DNA from: Manduca sexta | Lineage: Eukaryota > Arthropoda > Insecta > Lepidoptera > Sphingidae | DNA: 64,000 bases | Assembly (NCBI RefSeq): GCF_014839805.1 | Contig: NC_051128.1 | Coordinates: forward strand, 13,034,466 to 13,098,465 | Direction: 5' to 3' | Shown here: positions 24,601 to 35,885 of the stretch, piece by piece | Layout of the letters: every line of letters starts with the position of its first letter | How positions within the stretch are numbered: the first letter of the stretch is position 1 | The notes under the pieces: generated by a model | Seen by the model: only the letters and a program-made list of their open reading frames with translations | Databases searched by the model: none | What the model was told of the DNA's origin: nothing | Made by a program: the position numbers and the translations under genes

Positions 24601-25960
24601 GGCTAAGTTAAATATTTTTTTATTCAGCATAGGAATTTATAATATGTATCTTGTGAACATATATAGGAACCTAATTTTATATTTAATGCATAATATTCTC
24701 CAATTTTCTGACTGCAACGCAATCAAAATAATACTTCTTTAGGACTGTGGTCTCCCGTAACACACTACGCTAACATTAGTTAGACGTGTGTAGTATGTAT
24801 AATCTTATTGAGGAATTACATGTATACACGGCTAACTTGCGCTAATTTAAAAACTATAAAAACTTGAGGAAAAATAAATATGAGAAATTATAACTAATAA
24901 GTTAATCATTAAGGGTGCCAAATTTCAAATAAGTATCTTAACTAATAAAAAAGTTATCACGTTTTTCCCTTTAAACGCCTCTCCTGTAAAGTACGGTTTT
25001 TTGAGTTAGCTTAGTATAAATTGTTGGTGTCGAGAAGTTATCATAATGAATCATTAACTTAGCTATATGTTATTAAATATACTAAATGGTATATATTTTT
25101 TCAAATTCCTTTATATAACAATTAATATTTTATAAGGCTTTAAAAATGTACCATACTTTTAGAAATGGGTGAGAAAGATAGGACCTTCACAAGTAAAGTT
25201 CGGACTACTCTCTAAAACCATTTATGTTAAAGGGATTCTAAAATCCATAAAAAGAGCATATTCTGGTTTAGATAGTCATTTATATACATTCAAAAAAATT
25301 AATAAAGTTCGTAAGATATTTTTAGAAGCGAACTTTGTTTTTTTTTAATAGTTCTAGGCATACGATCTAACCCCACATGAGTGACACTGTAGATATTTTT
25401 AAAAATATTCGAAGAAATAGTACATAGACGTGTATATAAATAAGAAATAAACAAAATCGACCATTCATCTAAGCTAAAAAAAAAAATACATAATTACTGA
25501 GTTCAGACGTTTTGACAAAAACTTGCAACATTTTACAAGTGCTAAATCGAACGATTTTTATCCGTTCTTCAACGACAAATAATCGTATGTGTAAAGATCG
25601 GATCTCAGGAAATATACGTGTTTCGACAAATTTGTATAAACAAGTCACAAGATTTTTTTTCCTTTATGATACTATATAGCTACAAAACTAATTCAAAAAC
25701 AGTAAATACTCAAATAAAATTAGGCAAATTCTTGAATGGGGTTAATCCGGATCTACAAGGGAACGACGAAATACCGATATTCTGTTTGTTAGCACCGTAA
25801 ACATTATTTACTTGATAGAATCATTCATGGGAACTAGTGGAACGTAGGGAACAAGATGGGGTCGCAGGTAGTGTTGTCTGAAAACAAAAATTATAACACA
25901 ATTGCGAGTTATTTGATTTATACGATGTTGCACCTCCTACGATCTTACCCCAACGCACCT
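21633..25960. mobile_element. DNA transposon, 4.33 kb, with terminal inverted repeats and TA duplication
   Basis: The left end is AGGTGCGTTGGGGTTAAATC and the right end is the complement of AGGTGCGTTGGGGTAAGATC. The first 14 bases are identical, then scattered matches continue. TA flanks at 21631-21632 and 25961-25962. Inside lie a dead coding relic (22098-23560), three copies of ACACTACGCTAAC, and a sub-terminal inverted block (caccaacaattta... near 21720 against its complement near 25030). I cannot name the superfamily. Confidence 0.72.
22098..23560 (+). pseudogene. Decayed multi-part coding relic inside the 4.3-kb transposon
   Basis: Exon-like part 1 (22098-22206) starts M-S-R-K, then an in-frame TGA, then A-K-Y-L-V-D-L-T-K-K-E-K-Y-S-L and a donor GTAAGT. 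A second open part lies at about 22545-22685 and a third, Ser/Asp-rich, at 22687-23097. Near 23150-23500 a frame reads K-V-G-C-V-N-Y-R-L-Q-C-H, I-D-L-L-D-E-F-W, S-R-R and V-C-K-T-M-F-L-N-I-F-D-I. I recall this order from uncharacterised insect proteins linked to DNA transposons. At least four in-frame stops and frame breaks make it non-functional. Confidence 0.6.
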
Positions 25961-25999
25961 TATAGGTCATACAGTTGCTCTTTTTCACAGCGGTTAATT

Positions 26000-28900
26000 T
26001 TATGAGAGTTCCATTCCATTTTCAAAGTCATAGTTTGAGCCGCGACAAACTAATAATAATAATTTCGTTTAATCTGTACATACAGATATAATTATAAGGT
26101 TACGAAGATGTTTCAATGTTGGATATAAAAAGCTGAATAAGTTTGAATGAAATTTGGCATATATATCATGTAGTAGATAAAAATATAAGGTCATCTTCAA
26201 CCTGGAAAATTATATTTAGGAAGTATTTTGCTCAGTGACGCGCAAAACTATATAAAACAAATTACAATTAAACGTAATTCATGAGGTGAGTTTTATTTCC
26301 TTATATGGAGATGTGTGATACACCAGTGTTAAGATTATTAGAATGGTGAGCAATCGCTTTAATACGGGAATTCAATGTGTGACTTTGTTTTATTGTTTGG
26401 TTACTTTTAAGGCAAAATTCCAGTCCATTTCTTAAAGCATTTTATACATGCGTATTTTTTAAATCAACTGCCCTTACTTTTTTCTTTTTCAAAGTTTATG
26501 CCATATGTTTGTAATATTGACGTATATTCTATAGACACGAACGTGCATATAAACTATTTGTTCATAATCTGAACTAAAATGGCAACCATAACGTTACTGT
26601 TATAACCTATTTATTCACTTGAACAAATAATTTTACTTATTTCTTATATTTTTTATTCACATCCAGGTTTACATTTAGACTCGAGTTATATTATGAGCGC
26701 CTCTCCTTACATAACCACACGCTGTAAATGTTAAGATCATAAGGTGTATGGATTGCAGTACAGTTGAATCGACCAAAATGAGTGTACGTAATATATAGAT
26801 GGTCTGTATGATATTACATCGAGTGATAAGATCGCCAATTGTACTCTATTTACAAGTACATAATCTTTGTCTTTTTCTCCTCATGTACAAGTGTACAAAA
26901 AAATTTTTTTTGTCGTCAATAATCCCATTTATAAATAGTGCTGATAGACCTTGCTTATTTACTAATAAATCCGAAATGTTAAGAAGTACCTTAGAAGTAA
27001 AAACCGTTAAACAGATAAATCTAATTATAGTTATAGTATAAAAGTGATCCTTCGACTGGGCAGTTACCACTCAGTCGGTAATAATTGTGTAGATTTTCAT
27101 CAAAATCTTAGCTCACCTTATTTGTTTCCAGAAGTAAAATATCTATACTTACTTTTACATAAAAATATAGAACTGGTAAATATAGATATCCTATAATTTT
27201 AGTTATTTACCATAAATTATATAAGTAAAAATATTGAAAAAAAAAACAAGACGTAAAAGCAACTATGATCGCGAATACAGCGTTAGTAATAAAATAAAAA
27301 AAATAATCAGGTATTAAAATATATCTTAATTTTAATTGTAACACATAACATATTAACCTAATTTATTAATTTATTTGAATAAGGCAATTATTACGATGAA
27401 TGATACTAAAACCACTGAATAAAAATACGTCACGGTGCGTGTTCTACCTAATGATGATTGGTGTACAACACGCGATCGGCGCGTGCGCATGACTAGAAGA
27501 AAGGGAATTCCGACTGACCTACTCTCCATACTGTACGTCAAAGGTATCCATGAGGTCCCCAGAAGTTTTCAAGGTCGGAAATGTCAGTAAACAAACGTAA
27601 CCCTTCGACCAATGACAGGTGTTGCGACCTCCGACTTTAACTATGATTCTCTTTCTAAATATCTACCAAGTAGTCTTTTTACCTCGGCTCGAACCAAAAG
27701 GTTAATTTTATTTATGCTACACCATTAATTTGGAATACTATGTATTATATTCGTTACTGAGATTTGTCATTTTATGTTAATTTTATACTTGTATCATTGT
27801 AGAACTAAAATCTTACCTTAGTATTGAAAGGAAAATGTAAATTGATTTTAAAATATATGACGATTACGATTATTTGGTATTTCCCGTCTTAAAAAATATA
27901 AAACCGCAACTTTCTCCATTCCTCAGCATGATTAAAGCGTAGTTCGAGCTATCATTGATATATAAATAATATATCAATGGGGCTATGCTATAGTTTAGTC
28001 GAACAGCGTGGAATTTAGTAACATGTAAGCAATCCTCTCTCGAGCAAATGGCCGTATTCATTCCATACCATTGACGTATATTCTATAAATACGAAAGTCA
28101 ATATAAACGTTTTGTTCAAAATGTGCAGTTTGAACTAAACTACGCTGCAGGGCTAAAACATCAAACGTAGTCTAACCAAACTATTAAAACATGTAGCGCT
28201 GAAGCGCTTTAAATAGTTGTCAATTTTGTCACCATACTAGTCAGTTTGAATGCAGTTCAGTTGAACACAGTGAGTGTTCGAAACACCACATCTAGTACAT
28301 ATTACATATATGTCGATGTTCCATCGTTATCGGCGCATGAGTTGCGGCAAGAATATGCAAAGATTTACGAACAAATTACTTATAAAATATGTTTTAGGGC
28401 TCATTGAAAATTTTAAACTGCCAAAATATTCCTCATCAATTTGGAATTCTCAAAAACAACAGCTCGTTGCTTTTTGTGTAGTGTGTATATAGGACAGCGA
28501 AAAGAGGTACAGCTAATATCTATGGAAAAAACTAATTAAGAAATCCTTTGAAATATTGCGGAAAGATTTAGTTTTCAATTGTTGACACAATAGATACTTA
28601 TTTTTTATGTTTTATTAATTATCGGGGCACAATGAGATTGATATTAACACAATAGTAGAATTAATAATATGATGAAACAGCGCTGGATTTCTTTACATCG
28701 CGTGAGCAAAAAACAGGTCACCAGTTTCAACAAACTCAAAACTAACATGCTTTACTTGGTTAACAGTGGCAACATTAAAAAAGTCATCAGATAATGCATC
28801 GCTAACCACAAAATATCCCACATATATTTTGAAAAGTTATCTGTTTTATATGTGCCCTTAAAGTATACTGACGCTAGATCTCTCCTGCCCGTAGACTGCG

Positions 28901-29280
28901 GTTAGGGCCTATTGACATATCTAGCACTGCAGCATAGCATAATAAATTAAAGGACAATGCCCAAAACCAGGCTATCTTTGCGTCAGTCATGCGTCTTAAC
29001 CAAATATCCACGAAAAATCATCATTTTAATTATTACTTCATTTGTATTTATTTCAGTGATAAGCGAATGGGGGTTTAAAAGATATGAAAAAAAAAGTTGT
29101 TTAATTGTTGCAAATGAAACACTGGATAATTAACTGCCAATATGGCGAAAAGATACCAATTCATAACAAATTCCCTTTTAAATGGAATAAAAAGTAAATA
29201 TTTTGTACAATAAATGTGCCCATGCTTGAATCTATAATTTATGTATTAAATATATTACTCATCTCAAATATATTGTTATA
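26000..29280. other. Mostly unassigned stretch
   Basis: Two diverged copies of one block lie at about 26510-26850 and 28065-28360 (shared 'gacgtatattctata', 'gcagttcagttgaa'). An inverted copy of sequence found upstream of genes 5 and 6 lies at 27480-27740. No confident gene was found; open frames up to 80 codons lack signals or domains. Confidence 0.4.
28205..28250 (+). promoter_or_regulatory. Promoter-like TATA and initiator pair
   Basis: TTTAAATAG near 28208 is followed about 32 bp later by TCAGT near 28242, the arthropod initiator consensus. A diverged version of the block exists at 26.7 kb. No gene could be tied to it. Confidence 0.25.
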
Positions 29281-29305
29281 AAATAATATATTTTTACTAA
29301 GAATT

Positions 29306-30050
29306 ATGACCAAACTCCAAATAAGTGGTAAACAAAGAGAAAATATTAATCGTTCCAAAACGAACGAATGGCGACTTGTACTTGCATTGACAGAAATACA
29401 AAAGTCAGCTAAAACATGTCTGGATTTTATTTTTAAGTAATGAATATATGGGTACAGATTTTTATTACACTGGCAACTGAAATTCATGACATTTTGACAC
29501 TTCAGATTTGTTTGAATGTCAAATCATTAAAATATTTTAATATATTTTATCTTACTCAAGATCGGAGTGTTTTTTTTAATGTATTTTAATGTTGAGTCGA
29601 AAAATCCTCTGTTAATCCTCAAAAAAAAAACAACGTGTATAGTGTGTGTTTCGAACTTTGAGACGGAAGGCTTTTAGTAAACAACACAATGTCGTCTAGA
29701 GCCTAGACCCAGGACAGTTAATCGAGACGGCATATCCCGGCGGTGTATTAACTGAACCATTACGGTGCCACAGCAACGATAAGTATATTTCTTGGACGAG
29801 CTGTCCAGTTTGTAAGTTATGTAGATTATTGTAACATACCCACAATGTGGGAAAAATCTTGCCAAAGTTAAAGAAAACAGTTTAACAATAATAATAATCT
29901 GAACATGTTTACTCAACTTCTACATTATATTTTAGGTTTCAAGGCTGGAATGAGTTTGTGCTGCCTGCTGGAGATCAGCTAATAGAGGGTCACAGACAAC
30001 AACATGATATGACCCAACCAGCGCTGCAAGAAGTCATTCACTCACTTCAG
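29306..30050 (+). CDS. Candidate two-exon gene fragment (unrecognised)
   Basis: Part 1 (29306-29436) opens with ATG and encodes 43 residues including N-E-W-R-L-V-L-A-L-T-E-I-Q-K. The next codon is split by a possible donor GTAATG. Part 2 (29936-30050) follows a good acceptor (ttctacattatattttag), stays open for 38 codons starting F-Q-G-W-N-E-F-V-L-P-A-G-D, and ends at CAG before GTGTAT. Phases agree: AA plus G makes a Lys codon. Part 2 is richer in GC than its surroundings. I do not recognise the protein; it could equally be a relic of a mobile element. Confidence 0.3.
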
Positions 30051-30184
30051 GTGTATATGTAAACGTGCTGCAGCTATATCAAATTCTTGCGTTTATTTTG
30101 GGATGCCAAGAATATATACCTCTATTAAAAATATGCATCGGATTTCGTATTTCTGGTTTTATTTTTCTTTCCCTATGATAATTA

Positions 30185-30405
30185 ACTATTAGCCTAATCA
30201 GGCTGTGAGTTCCTGGGTTCGATTTCCAGGCCAAGCAACATTTTATCTCGGTATTTTTAACATGAGTTGTGTGGAGTCGGAATCCTCCAAAGAGGGTTCG
30301 CGTCAGGCATACGGCCGGTCATAAAAACTAAGCTTAATCTATTCTACAATATGTGTTGACCCCATATTGGAGTGAGATAATAGTATGTGAAAATAAAGAT
30401 TAGGT
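30185..30405 (+). mobile_element. tRNA-derived SINE, second type
   Basis: B-box-like 'tgggttcgatttcc' lies within a tRNA-like head, followed by 'gagtcggaatcctccaaaga' and 'catacggccggtcataaaaa', ending 'gaaaataaagattaggta'. Only one copy is seen in this window. Confidence 0.5.
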
Positions 30406-31270
30406 AATCCATGTAATAGAATAAGTCGTAAGTCAGAAAAACATATACAAAAAAGGTCAGGTAACATATGTATGCTCCGTGAAAAAACTAATATTCCGCC
30501 ATACTATCTTAGAAGTTTTATTGGAGTTTCGTCTTATCAGATATGTTAGTACCTATCAGTTACTTATGAAGGCAATTAAAGCTAGGTGAAAAGACCGCCC
30601 AATAATCGCTTATAGCAATTACAAGTAGGCACTGCAATATTGAACTTAATTAGACACGTAGGTACTTTCTACCTTACATTATTGCAGTCCATACTTAACC
30701 TCAAAATAATCGCTCTATAAAAATTCTGATTACTTCGAACTCCCAACGAATATCTAATTGTTTTCAATTTGTATAAAAATTAGAATATATTCCCTATAGT
30801 ATATTGAAGGTTTTGTACAGACGCAAGCGTAGCCCAACTCTCATACAAAAATGGGCATTCTCCTTTACCAAATTAAAATTTCTCAAATACTTATTTTTGG
30901 CGTTATTGAATCATTACCATAACTCGATCACGTCACACATCGTCACTATTAAAGACACTTGACGTGTATATTAAAGAAAGAACTGAGAGAAAGAATTATT
31001 CAACTCCAATGTGTTGTAAAGTTTTTTAATTTCTATCATCTTAGTGATTGGCATAGCATCAGAAAAAGGGAAAAAAATAACGCAGTAGTTATTAAAAAAT
31101 CAACATTTATTATAAATAATTAAATATAAAATCAGTTCATTGATCACAGTTAAAAAAAAGACAATATGAATACGTCGAAAAACAAATAAATAATAAAAAA
31201 TAAAGCCTAGTTCACAGGTACTTTCAGTAATATAACTTATACATCTGAACAGCTGTCACTGAGATAAGAT

Positions 31271-31276
31271 TTTATT
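31271..31276 (-). other. Candidate polyadenylation signal of gene 3
   Basis: AATAAA on the minus strand, about 250 bp past the exon 2 stop. It is conserved in place in gene 4 at 35612-35617. Confidence 0.5.
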
Positions 31277-31525
31277 TATATTATAACACAGGTATAAACA
31301 GGTATGACAGCTACTCTCAGACAGCTACTTGCCATAATCGGTCCGAAACCTGTCATTAACATCTCTGGCTGTCTTTTCCCACTTCCTTCGCCATAAGCCC
31401 ACAACGAGCATTTGTGGGCATGCGCTTTGAGCTTGTCTATCCATACAAATAATTCTCCGTGCAATTAGCATAATGAATGGTTGTTTAAGGGACGTAGAAT
31501 TCTTTATCCACCAGATCCGATTAAA

Positions 31526-32089
31526 TCAGTAGTCGCTGTCTGTTCTGAAACAACAAATATTACTTTTAGAATGACTTAATTATATAAAACCGGTTCAGTT
31601 CTGAATTGGGCCTCCTATACTACAAAGAATGACTTTCCTACAACTGTATGTAAAACAGGAGCAACTATTGAAATAAAGTCTAAAAAAATAAGAAATTAGA
31701 TAACGTTATTAAAATAATCTAAGGAATTCAATCAAAGTGTAAAACAACAATAAAACTATATAATAGTATTTTTAAATTAAAATATATGAATTGCACATTT
31801 TTCTTTAGAATTTATTGTATTTTAGCAGCAAGAGTTTGATATTTATGCTAGAGTTTCATTAATTTCAATGTAAATATTCTACTTACTCGGAGCAGATGCC
31901 ATTAATCTTTTTCTGGCCTTCCGGGCAATAGCCGACTACGGTCAAGGCGCGTTTCACCCTCGCCAAGGGTAATCCAACAGAATCTTCATCACTAATGACC
32001 TCCATAGATACATCAGTAAGCGGCTTCGACAGCGCGCTAGTCAGAAACAGGCACACCACATACAACACGAACAGGAACTTGAAATCCAT
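31526..32089 (-). CDS. Gene 3: secreted two-cysteine peptide precursor, clade A (two exons)
   Basis: Exon 1 is 31887-32089 and exon 2 is 31526-31544, with a 342-bp phase-2 intron. The signal peptide spans residues 1-21 (hydrophobic run, ends A-L-S). The acidic propeptide starts K-P and ends R-V-K-R (44-47). The mature peptide contains C-P-E-G-Q-K-K-I-N-G-I-C (C55-C66). The apparent stop is the TAA inside the donor GTAAGT. The acceptor ttgttgtttcag adds -E-T-D-S-D-Y and TGA, giving 73 residues and a mature peptide of 26. Gene 4 has the same layout and a matching exon 2, which supports the model. It is an exported peptide of unknown role, with a secapin- or ENF-like loop. Confidence 0.87.
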
Positions 32090-32151
32090 TTTTGTTTAAT
32101 TAGCAGACGGCGGTGAGTGTATTGCGCGCGCTCTTGTCAACAGTCAAAGGC

Positions 32152-32188
32152 GGAATGATTACACGTCACTTAAGCAAGGCTTATAAAG
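32152..32188 (-). promoter_or_regulatory. Core promoter of gene 3
   Basis: CTTTATAAG at 32180-32188 on the minus strand acts as the TATA box. Initiator-like TCATTCC lies at 32152-32158, about 27 bp downstream. The leader would be about 67 nt. The same pair is found in gene 4. Confidence 0.65.
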
Positions 32189-32242
32189 TACAGAGCGCGG
32201 CCAAAAAGTGACGTGCCGGTCAGGGCGCTCGGTAAGCTTTGC

Positions 32243-32252
32243 GGGAAATTCT
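32243..32252. promoter_or_regulatory. kappaB-like site of gene 3
   Basis: GGGAAATTCT, about 85-95 bp upstream of the initiator, matches nine of ten positions of the general NF-kappaB consensus. It lies in a block conserved with gene 4 (taagctt(t/c)gcgggaaa). Confidence 0.4.
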
Positions 32253-32494
32253 CATGCTGACATCATGTTTGAAACCTAATTTGTCCATTATAACTTACAA
32301 GTATGACTTGAAATTATTTTATTGCTATTTATTAATACATGCATTAAATGCATTTAAGTACTTTTGATTGTCTAAAGATGGCCTCGTCTACGTGAAAGTT
32401 ATTTCTTGGTGTAAAGGCCCACTGTATATTTAAATACATGAAGTTATATGATATTCCAAGGTTTTTTTTATTGCTGGGTAAAAACGTTTTAGCA

Positions 32495-32830
32495 CTAACG
32501 CCACTGAAGGTATGAGTGGAGCGGTTACGTAGGCTTTACCGGTCTTACGACCCAATGTCTACACTTGGGCGTACGGCATCTTCAGACCGAAACCCTCGAT
32601 GACCTTCTTCGGCGCTTGCTAGACGGCCCCGAAATATCCTGTTGCACAAAGATAGCTGTACGAAGCTGGTCCGTCTCATTTAGTAAGGGGCTAAAGGAGC
32701 CCCCGAATTCCGAAAGACCTTGACGTCTAGGACAGCGGGCTGCCAACCAACCGTGTTGTCCGTCTAGGGGTCGCCTTATTGGAATAGGGGAGCGAAGAGC
32801 TCAACCCCGCGTCTCCGATAAAGTCCCATT
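32495..32830 (+). repeat. Dispersed GC-richer repeat (also at 8.3 kb)
   Basis: It shares 'cttacgacccaatgtctaca' with the 8.3-kb copy, differing at a few bases, plus 'gatgaccttcttcgg'. Probably a retroelement fragment. No intact frame. Confidence 0.5.
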
Positions 32831-33214
32831 AGTCATCTGTTAGGAAATGGATATTGTGGTGAAATTCTCTAGGTGCCCCCAAATCACAAGGTATATATCC
32901 TAAGACGTGGTTTATCTTATGCCAAATTTAATCCAAAACCACTAGTTTTAGCTTTTAAGTCTACTAAAATATATAAATATACTACAAACTTAAGTATTAG
33001 ATACCATATGCGAGGAAGGTGATTAATTCGGAACAAACGGAAAAATAAAACAAAACCCAAGCAAGCCGAGGCTTAACGAGCGCAGGAGTAGGTAACGTCA
33101 GCGGTCTCGCTATCTTTTCAAAGGGGCACCGGTATTTGTCAGTTTTTTTATACTTACTCGGTGACGTGATCGCACTGCACCTGATAATACGTGGAGTAAC
33201 ATCCATATAGTTTC

Positions 33215-33375
33215 GACTGACGAGAGATGATTGCCGCTGCCAGTTGACACATTTATGCCGGCCTGGTTGAAATATATGAAGACTGATCTAAAACGCGATA
33301 TACCTAGGTCATTATAGCGGGTTTTACACCTTGTGTACGGTGTTCGCTATCAGGTCGGATACAAATATCCCTCCT
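33215..33375 (+). repeat. Repeat family 4 copy
   Basis: It contains 'gccagttgacacatttatgccggc' type sequence and 'agcgggttttacaccttgtg', in the same order as the copies at 41.0 and 63.0 kb. Confidence 0.55.
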
Positions 33376-33379
33376 ACAA

Positions 33380-33735
33380 CCAGTATCATCAGGAGTCAAA
33401 GGACAGAAGGCATGAGGCAATTAAATTAACTGAGAGGAGGTCAGGGGTGTCACCACTGGTGGACCAACTCTCTTAGCTCCGCCGCTTTGTAAGGCAAATA
33501 TACCAGATAGAGGCAGCCCTAAACGACGCAAGGCCTTGGGCGAAAGCAAAAAGAACAAATGGCGCCACACGGAAGCAAAAAAACGCTACGTCCGGGTTTT
33601 GTCGATAAGATCGTGGATAAGGTCCTCCAAGGCACTACTCAAGACCCTTGTAGGCTCCGGGTGGTTGTCCAGTTCGTTACCCCAACGGCCGACCCTGGAG
33701 TCAGATACTGATACTACATACAGATATGACTGGTG
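33380..33735 (+). repeat. Probable retroelement fragment
   Basis: A GC-richer block abutting a family 2 repeat. The frame at 33536-33739 has no initiation context and runs into the repeat, so it is not called as a gene. Confidence 0.3.
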
Positions 33736-34035
33736 GTAGGTCTCTTATATGTGAGAGTCCGCCTGAGTAGGTACCACCGCAATGTCTATTTCTGCCGCTA
33801 AGCAACAGTGTGTAGTCCCTGTTGTGTTCCAGTTTGAAGGGCATTGTAGCCAGTATAACTATTGGACATAGTGAGACTTAACATCTCATGTCTCAGGATG
33901 GCGAGCACAGTGGAATACCAAGCAATACTTTGCAATTCAAGGTGCTGGATGGTGTTTCTACTGTTTATGGGCGGTCATATCTCTTACGATTAGACTAACG
34001 GTGAACTGGCCTCGACATTCAAAGCAATAAAACAA
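33735..34035 (+). repeat. Near-full-length copy of repeat family 2
   Basis: It runs from 'ggtctcttatatgtgagagt' through 'tgggcggtcatatctc' to 'cattcaaagcaataaa'. Confidence 0.75.
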
Positions 34036-34910
34036 AAAAGATAGCACAGAAGTTTTACTTTGTCTTTATAAGCGCCAAAGTATAATTCTAGATATTTTGC
34101 ATACTGTTTAACATAACTTAACGTTTATCGCTCTAAAGTATATACTTCTAAAGTGTGTGTGACTTTGCAGCTAGTAGTGGATCGAGCACGCAGGCGAATC
34201 AAAAATAATTGCACTTAAAGATACAATCGCCTGAAATAGTGCAATATCTTTTATTCCCTTTAAAATTGTCTTTTTACGGCATAAACGCAGTGAATACTAG
34301 TTTATCATAATTTTGCCATATTTAAGGGTAAAGTTATCAACTTCGTCAGCTTATCCAGTTTATTGGGTGTAGCATTGTGGAATGAGTAGAGAAGTGTCAA
34401 CTTCAGCTTTCAATACTTCGCTTGATCCTTTGATATGTATTTTTTCGGAATTATTAACCGCCGTTTTCAATAAACGACGCCAATCGATTTTTTATCAATA
34501 TCAAAAATGGACCAATCAGAACAAAGTATTTCTGAGATGTTTACTAATGAGTTATTTTGGTTGGTTCATTTTCGGAATCGGATTAAAGGTTGAGATTGGG
34601 ATCGATTTTTAAAAACAACTGTAAAAAAAACATAAAATGATTCATGCCTGCTACCTTTTGCTAGAACTTGCAAATTTGTGTTAATTTAACAGATGTGCGT
34701 TTGGAAGTCGGCAATCCTTCGTGTGATCTTTTAATATGAATTCTTGGAAATTAAAAAAATTATGATTCATGCCTGTTACCTTTTGCTATAACTTGCAAAT
34801 GGGTTATAATTTGCGGCACATGCTTGGATATTGCGAATTCTTTCGGATATTACGGGAAATACGCCTCCTAGTAATTTGTATATTGATGCAATATTTTTAT
34901 TATTAATTAG

Positions 34911-35195
34911 CTGACCCGACAGACATTGTCCCGTCTTAACTATGAATTTGCAGCACGCATTCTGTCAATCGCTGACAGTTATACCAAACAATTGACAGTT
35001 ATATAAAATTAATATTTTCGTTAAGTTTTCTTAAATTTTCCAATTTTCTGCGAATTTTTTTGAATTTTTTCTTTCATAAGAACCTTCTCCTGACAATAAC
35101 AAACACAACAATAAAAAATTGTGAAATCGGTCCAGCCGTTCACGCGTGATGGCGTGACCAAGGAAAATAGGGATTCATCGTTATATATAAGGTAA
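34911..35195 (+). mobile_element. Non-autonomous retroelement (family 3)
   Basis: It begins 'gacccgacagacattgtccc', contains 'cataagaaccttctcctgac', and ends 'tcggtccagccgttcacgcg', 'tggcgtgaccaag' and a TATATA tail. Other copies: 36862-37105 (minus), 51094-51375, 58452-58757 and 60402-60652. Confidence 0.7.
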
Positions 35196-35611
35196 TACTT
35201 GGATGAATTGAATGTTTTCATCGTCAATTAACGCCTAATTGTTGACGTTATTAAATCATTACGATAGCACGTGCCTAGACTACTTTTTTATAATTAATGA
35301 CTTGATATAACATTAAATATAATATTTGTATCCCAAGCTTTAAAGATGTTTAATTTATCAAAGGAAAACACTTTTAACTCCAGTATTTTTAAGTGTTAAA
35401 ATGTGTACCATTTTGTTTATTGGAATGTTTTATAGCATAAAAGAAAACATATTTAAATTAATATAATTTTTATATTTATAACAACCAGTTTTTGATGGCG
35501 AACAATCACAACATACACGTGGAATGCTAATAAATAAACTTAAATAATAAAGCTTAGATCACAGGTACTAACAGCAATATAGCTGTTATAATACATCTAA
35601 TTCTATGATAT

Positions 35612-35617
35612 TTTATT
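35612..35617 (-). other. Candidate polyadenylation signal of gene 4
   Basis: AATAAA on the minus strand, about 270 bp past the exon 2 stop and aligned with that of gene 3. Confidence 0.5.
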
Positions 35618-35885
35618 TACACAATAATACAAATCCGTCAGACTAGATCTTATTTACACTATACTTAAGTATAAAAAAACAAACACGCAGAATGGCAACT
35701 ACTATAACCATTAATGTGTAATCATTACCATTTCTGTCATTATTTTCATTGTAACAAAGCCCATAGTAGCACTTGTAATGATCCAACACGTTTTCGCCCT
35801 TTCTGTACAAATCTGCAATTTCTCATAATTAGCGTAAGTAGTTCTTCAAGGTGCAGAACTCTATCCACTACCATCGCTTAGGAGT

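Larger units (their letters stand above)
31130..32300 (-). repeat. Gene 3 copy of a ~1.2-kb tandem-duplicated block
   Basis: Promoter, both exons and 3' region align with 35500-36720 (gene 4) at a spacing of about 4.4 kb. The intervening ~3.2 kb is filled mainly with repeats. Confidence 0.75.

Noticed and set aside
33150..33206. A further '..ACC-GA/GTAAGT' donor-like end on the minus strand, resembling the end of peptide exon 1
   Set aside because: The frame before it has no signal peptide, no R-x-K-R and no C-P-x-G loop, and it lies at the edge of a dispersed repeat. Taken as coincidence.
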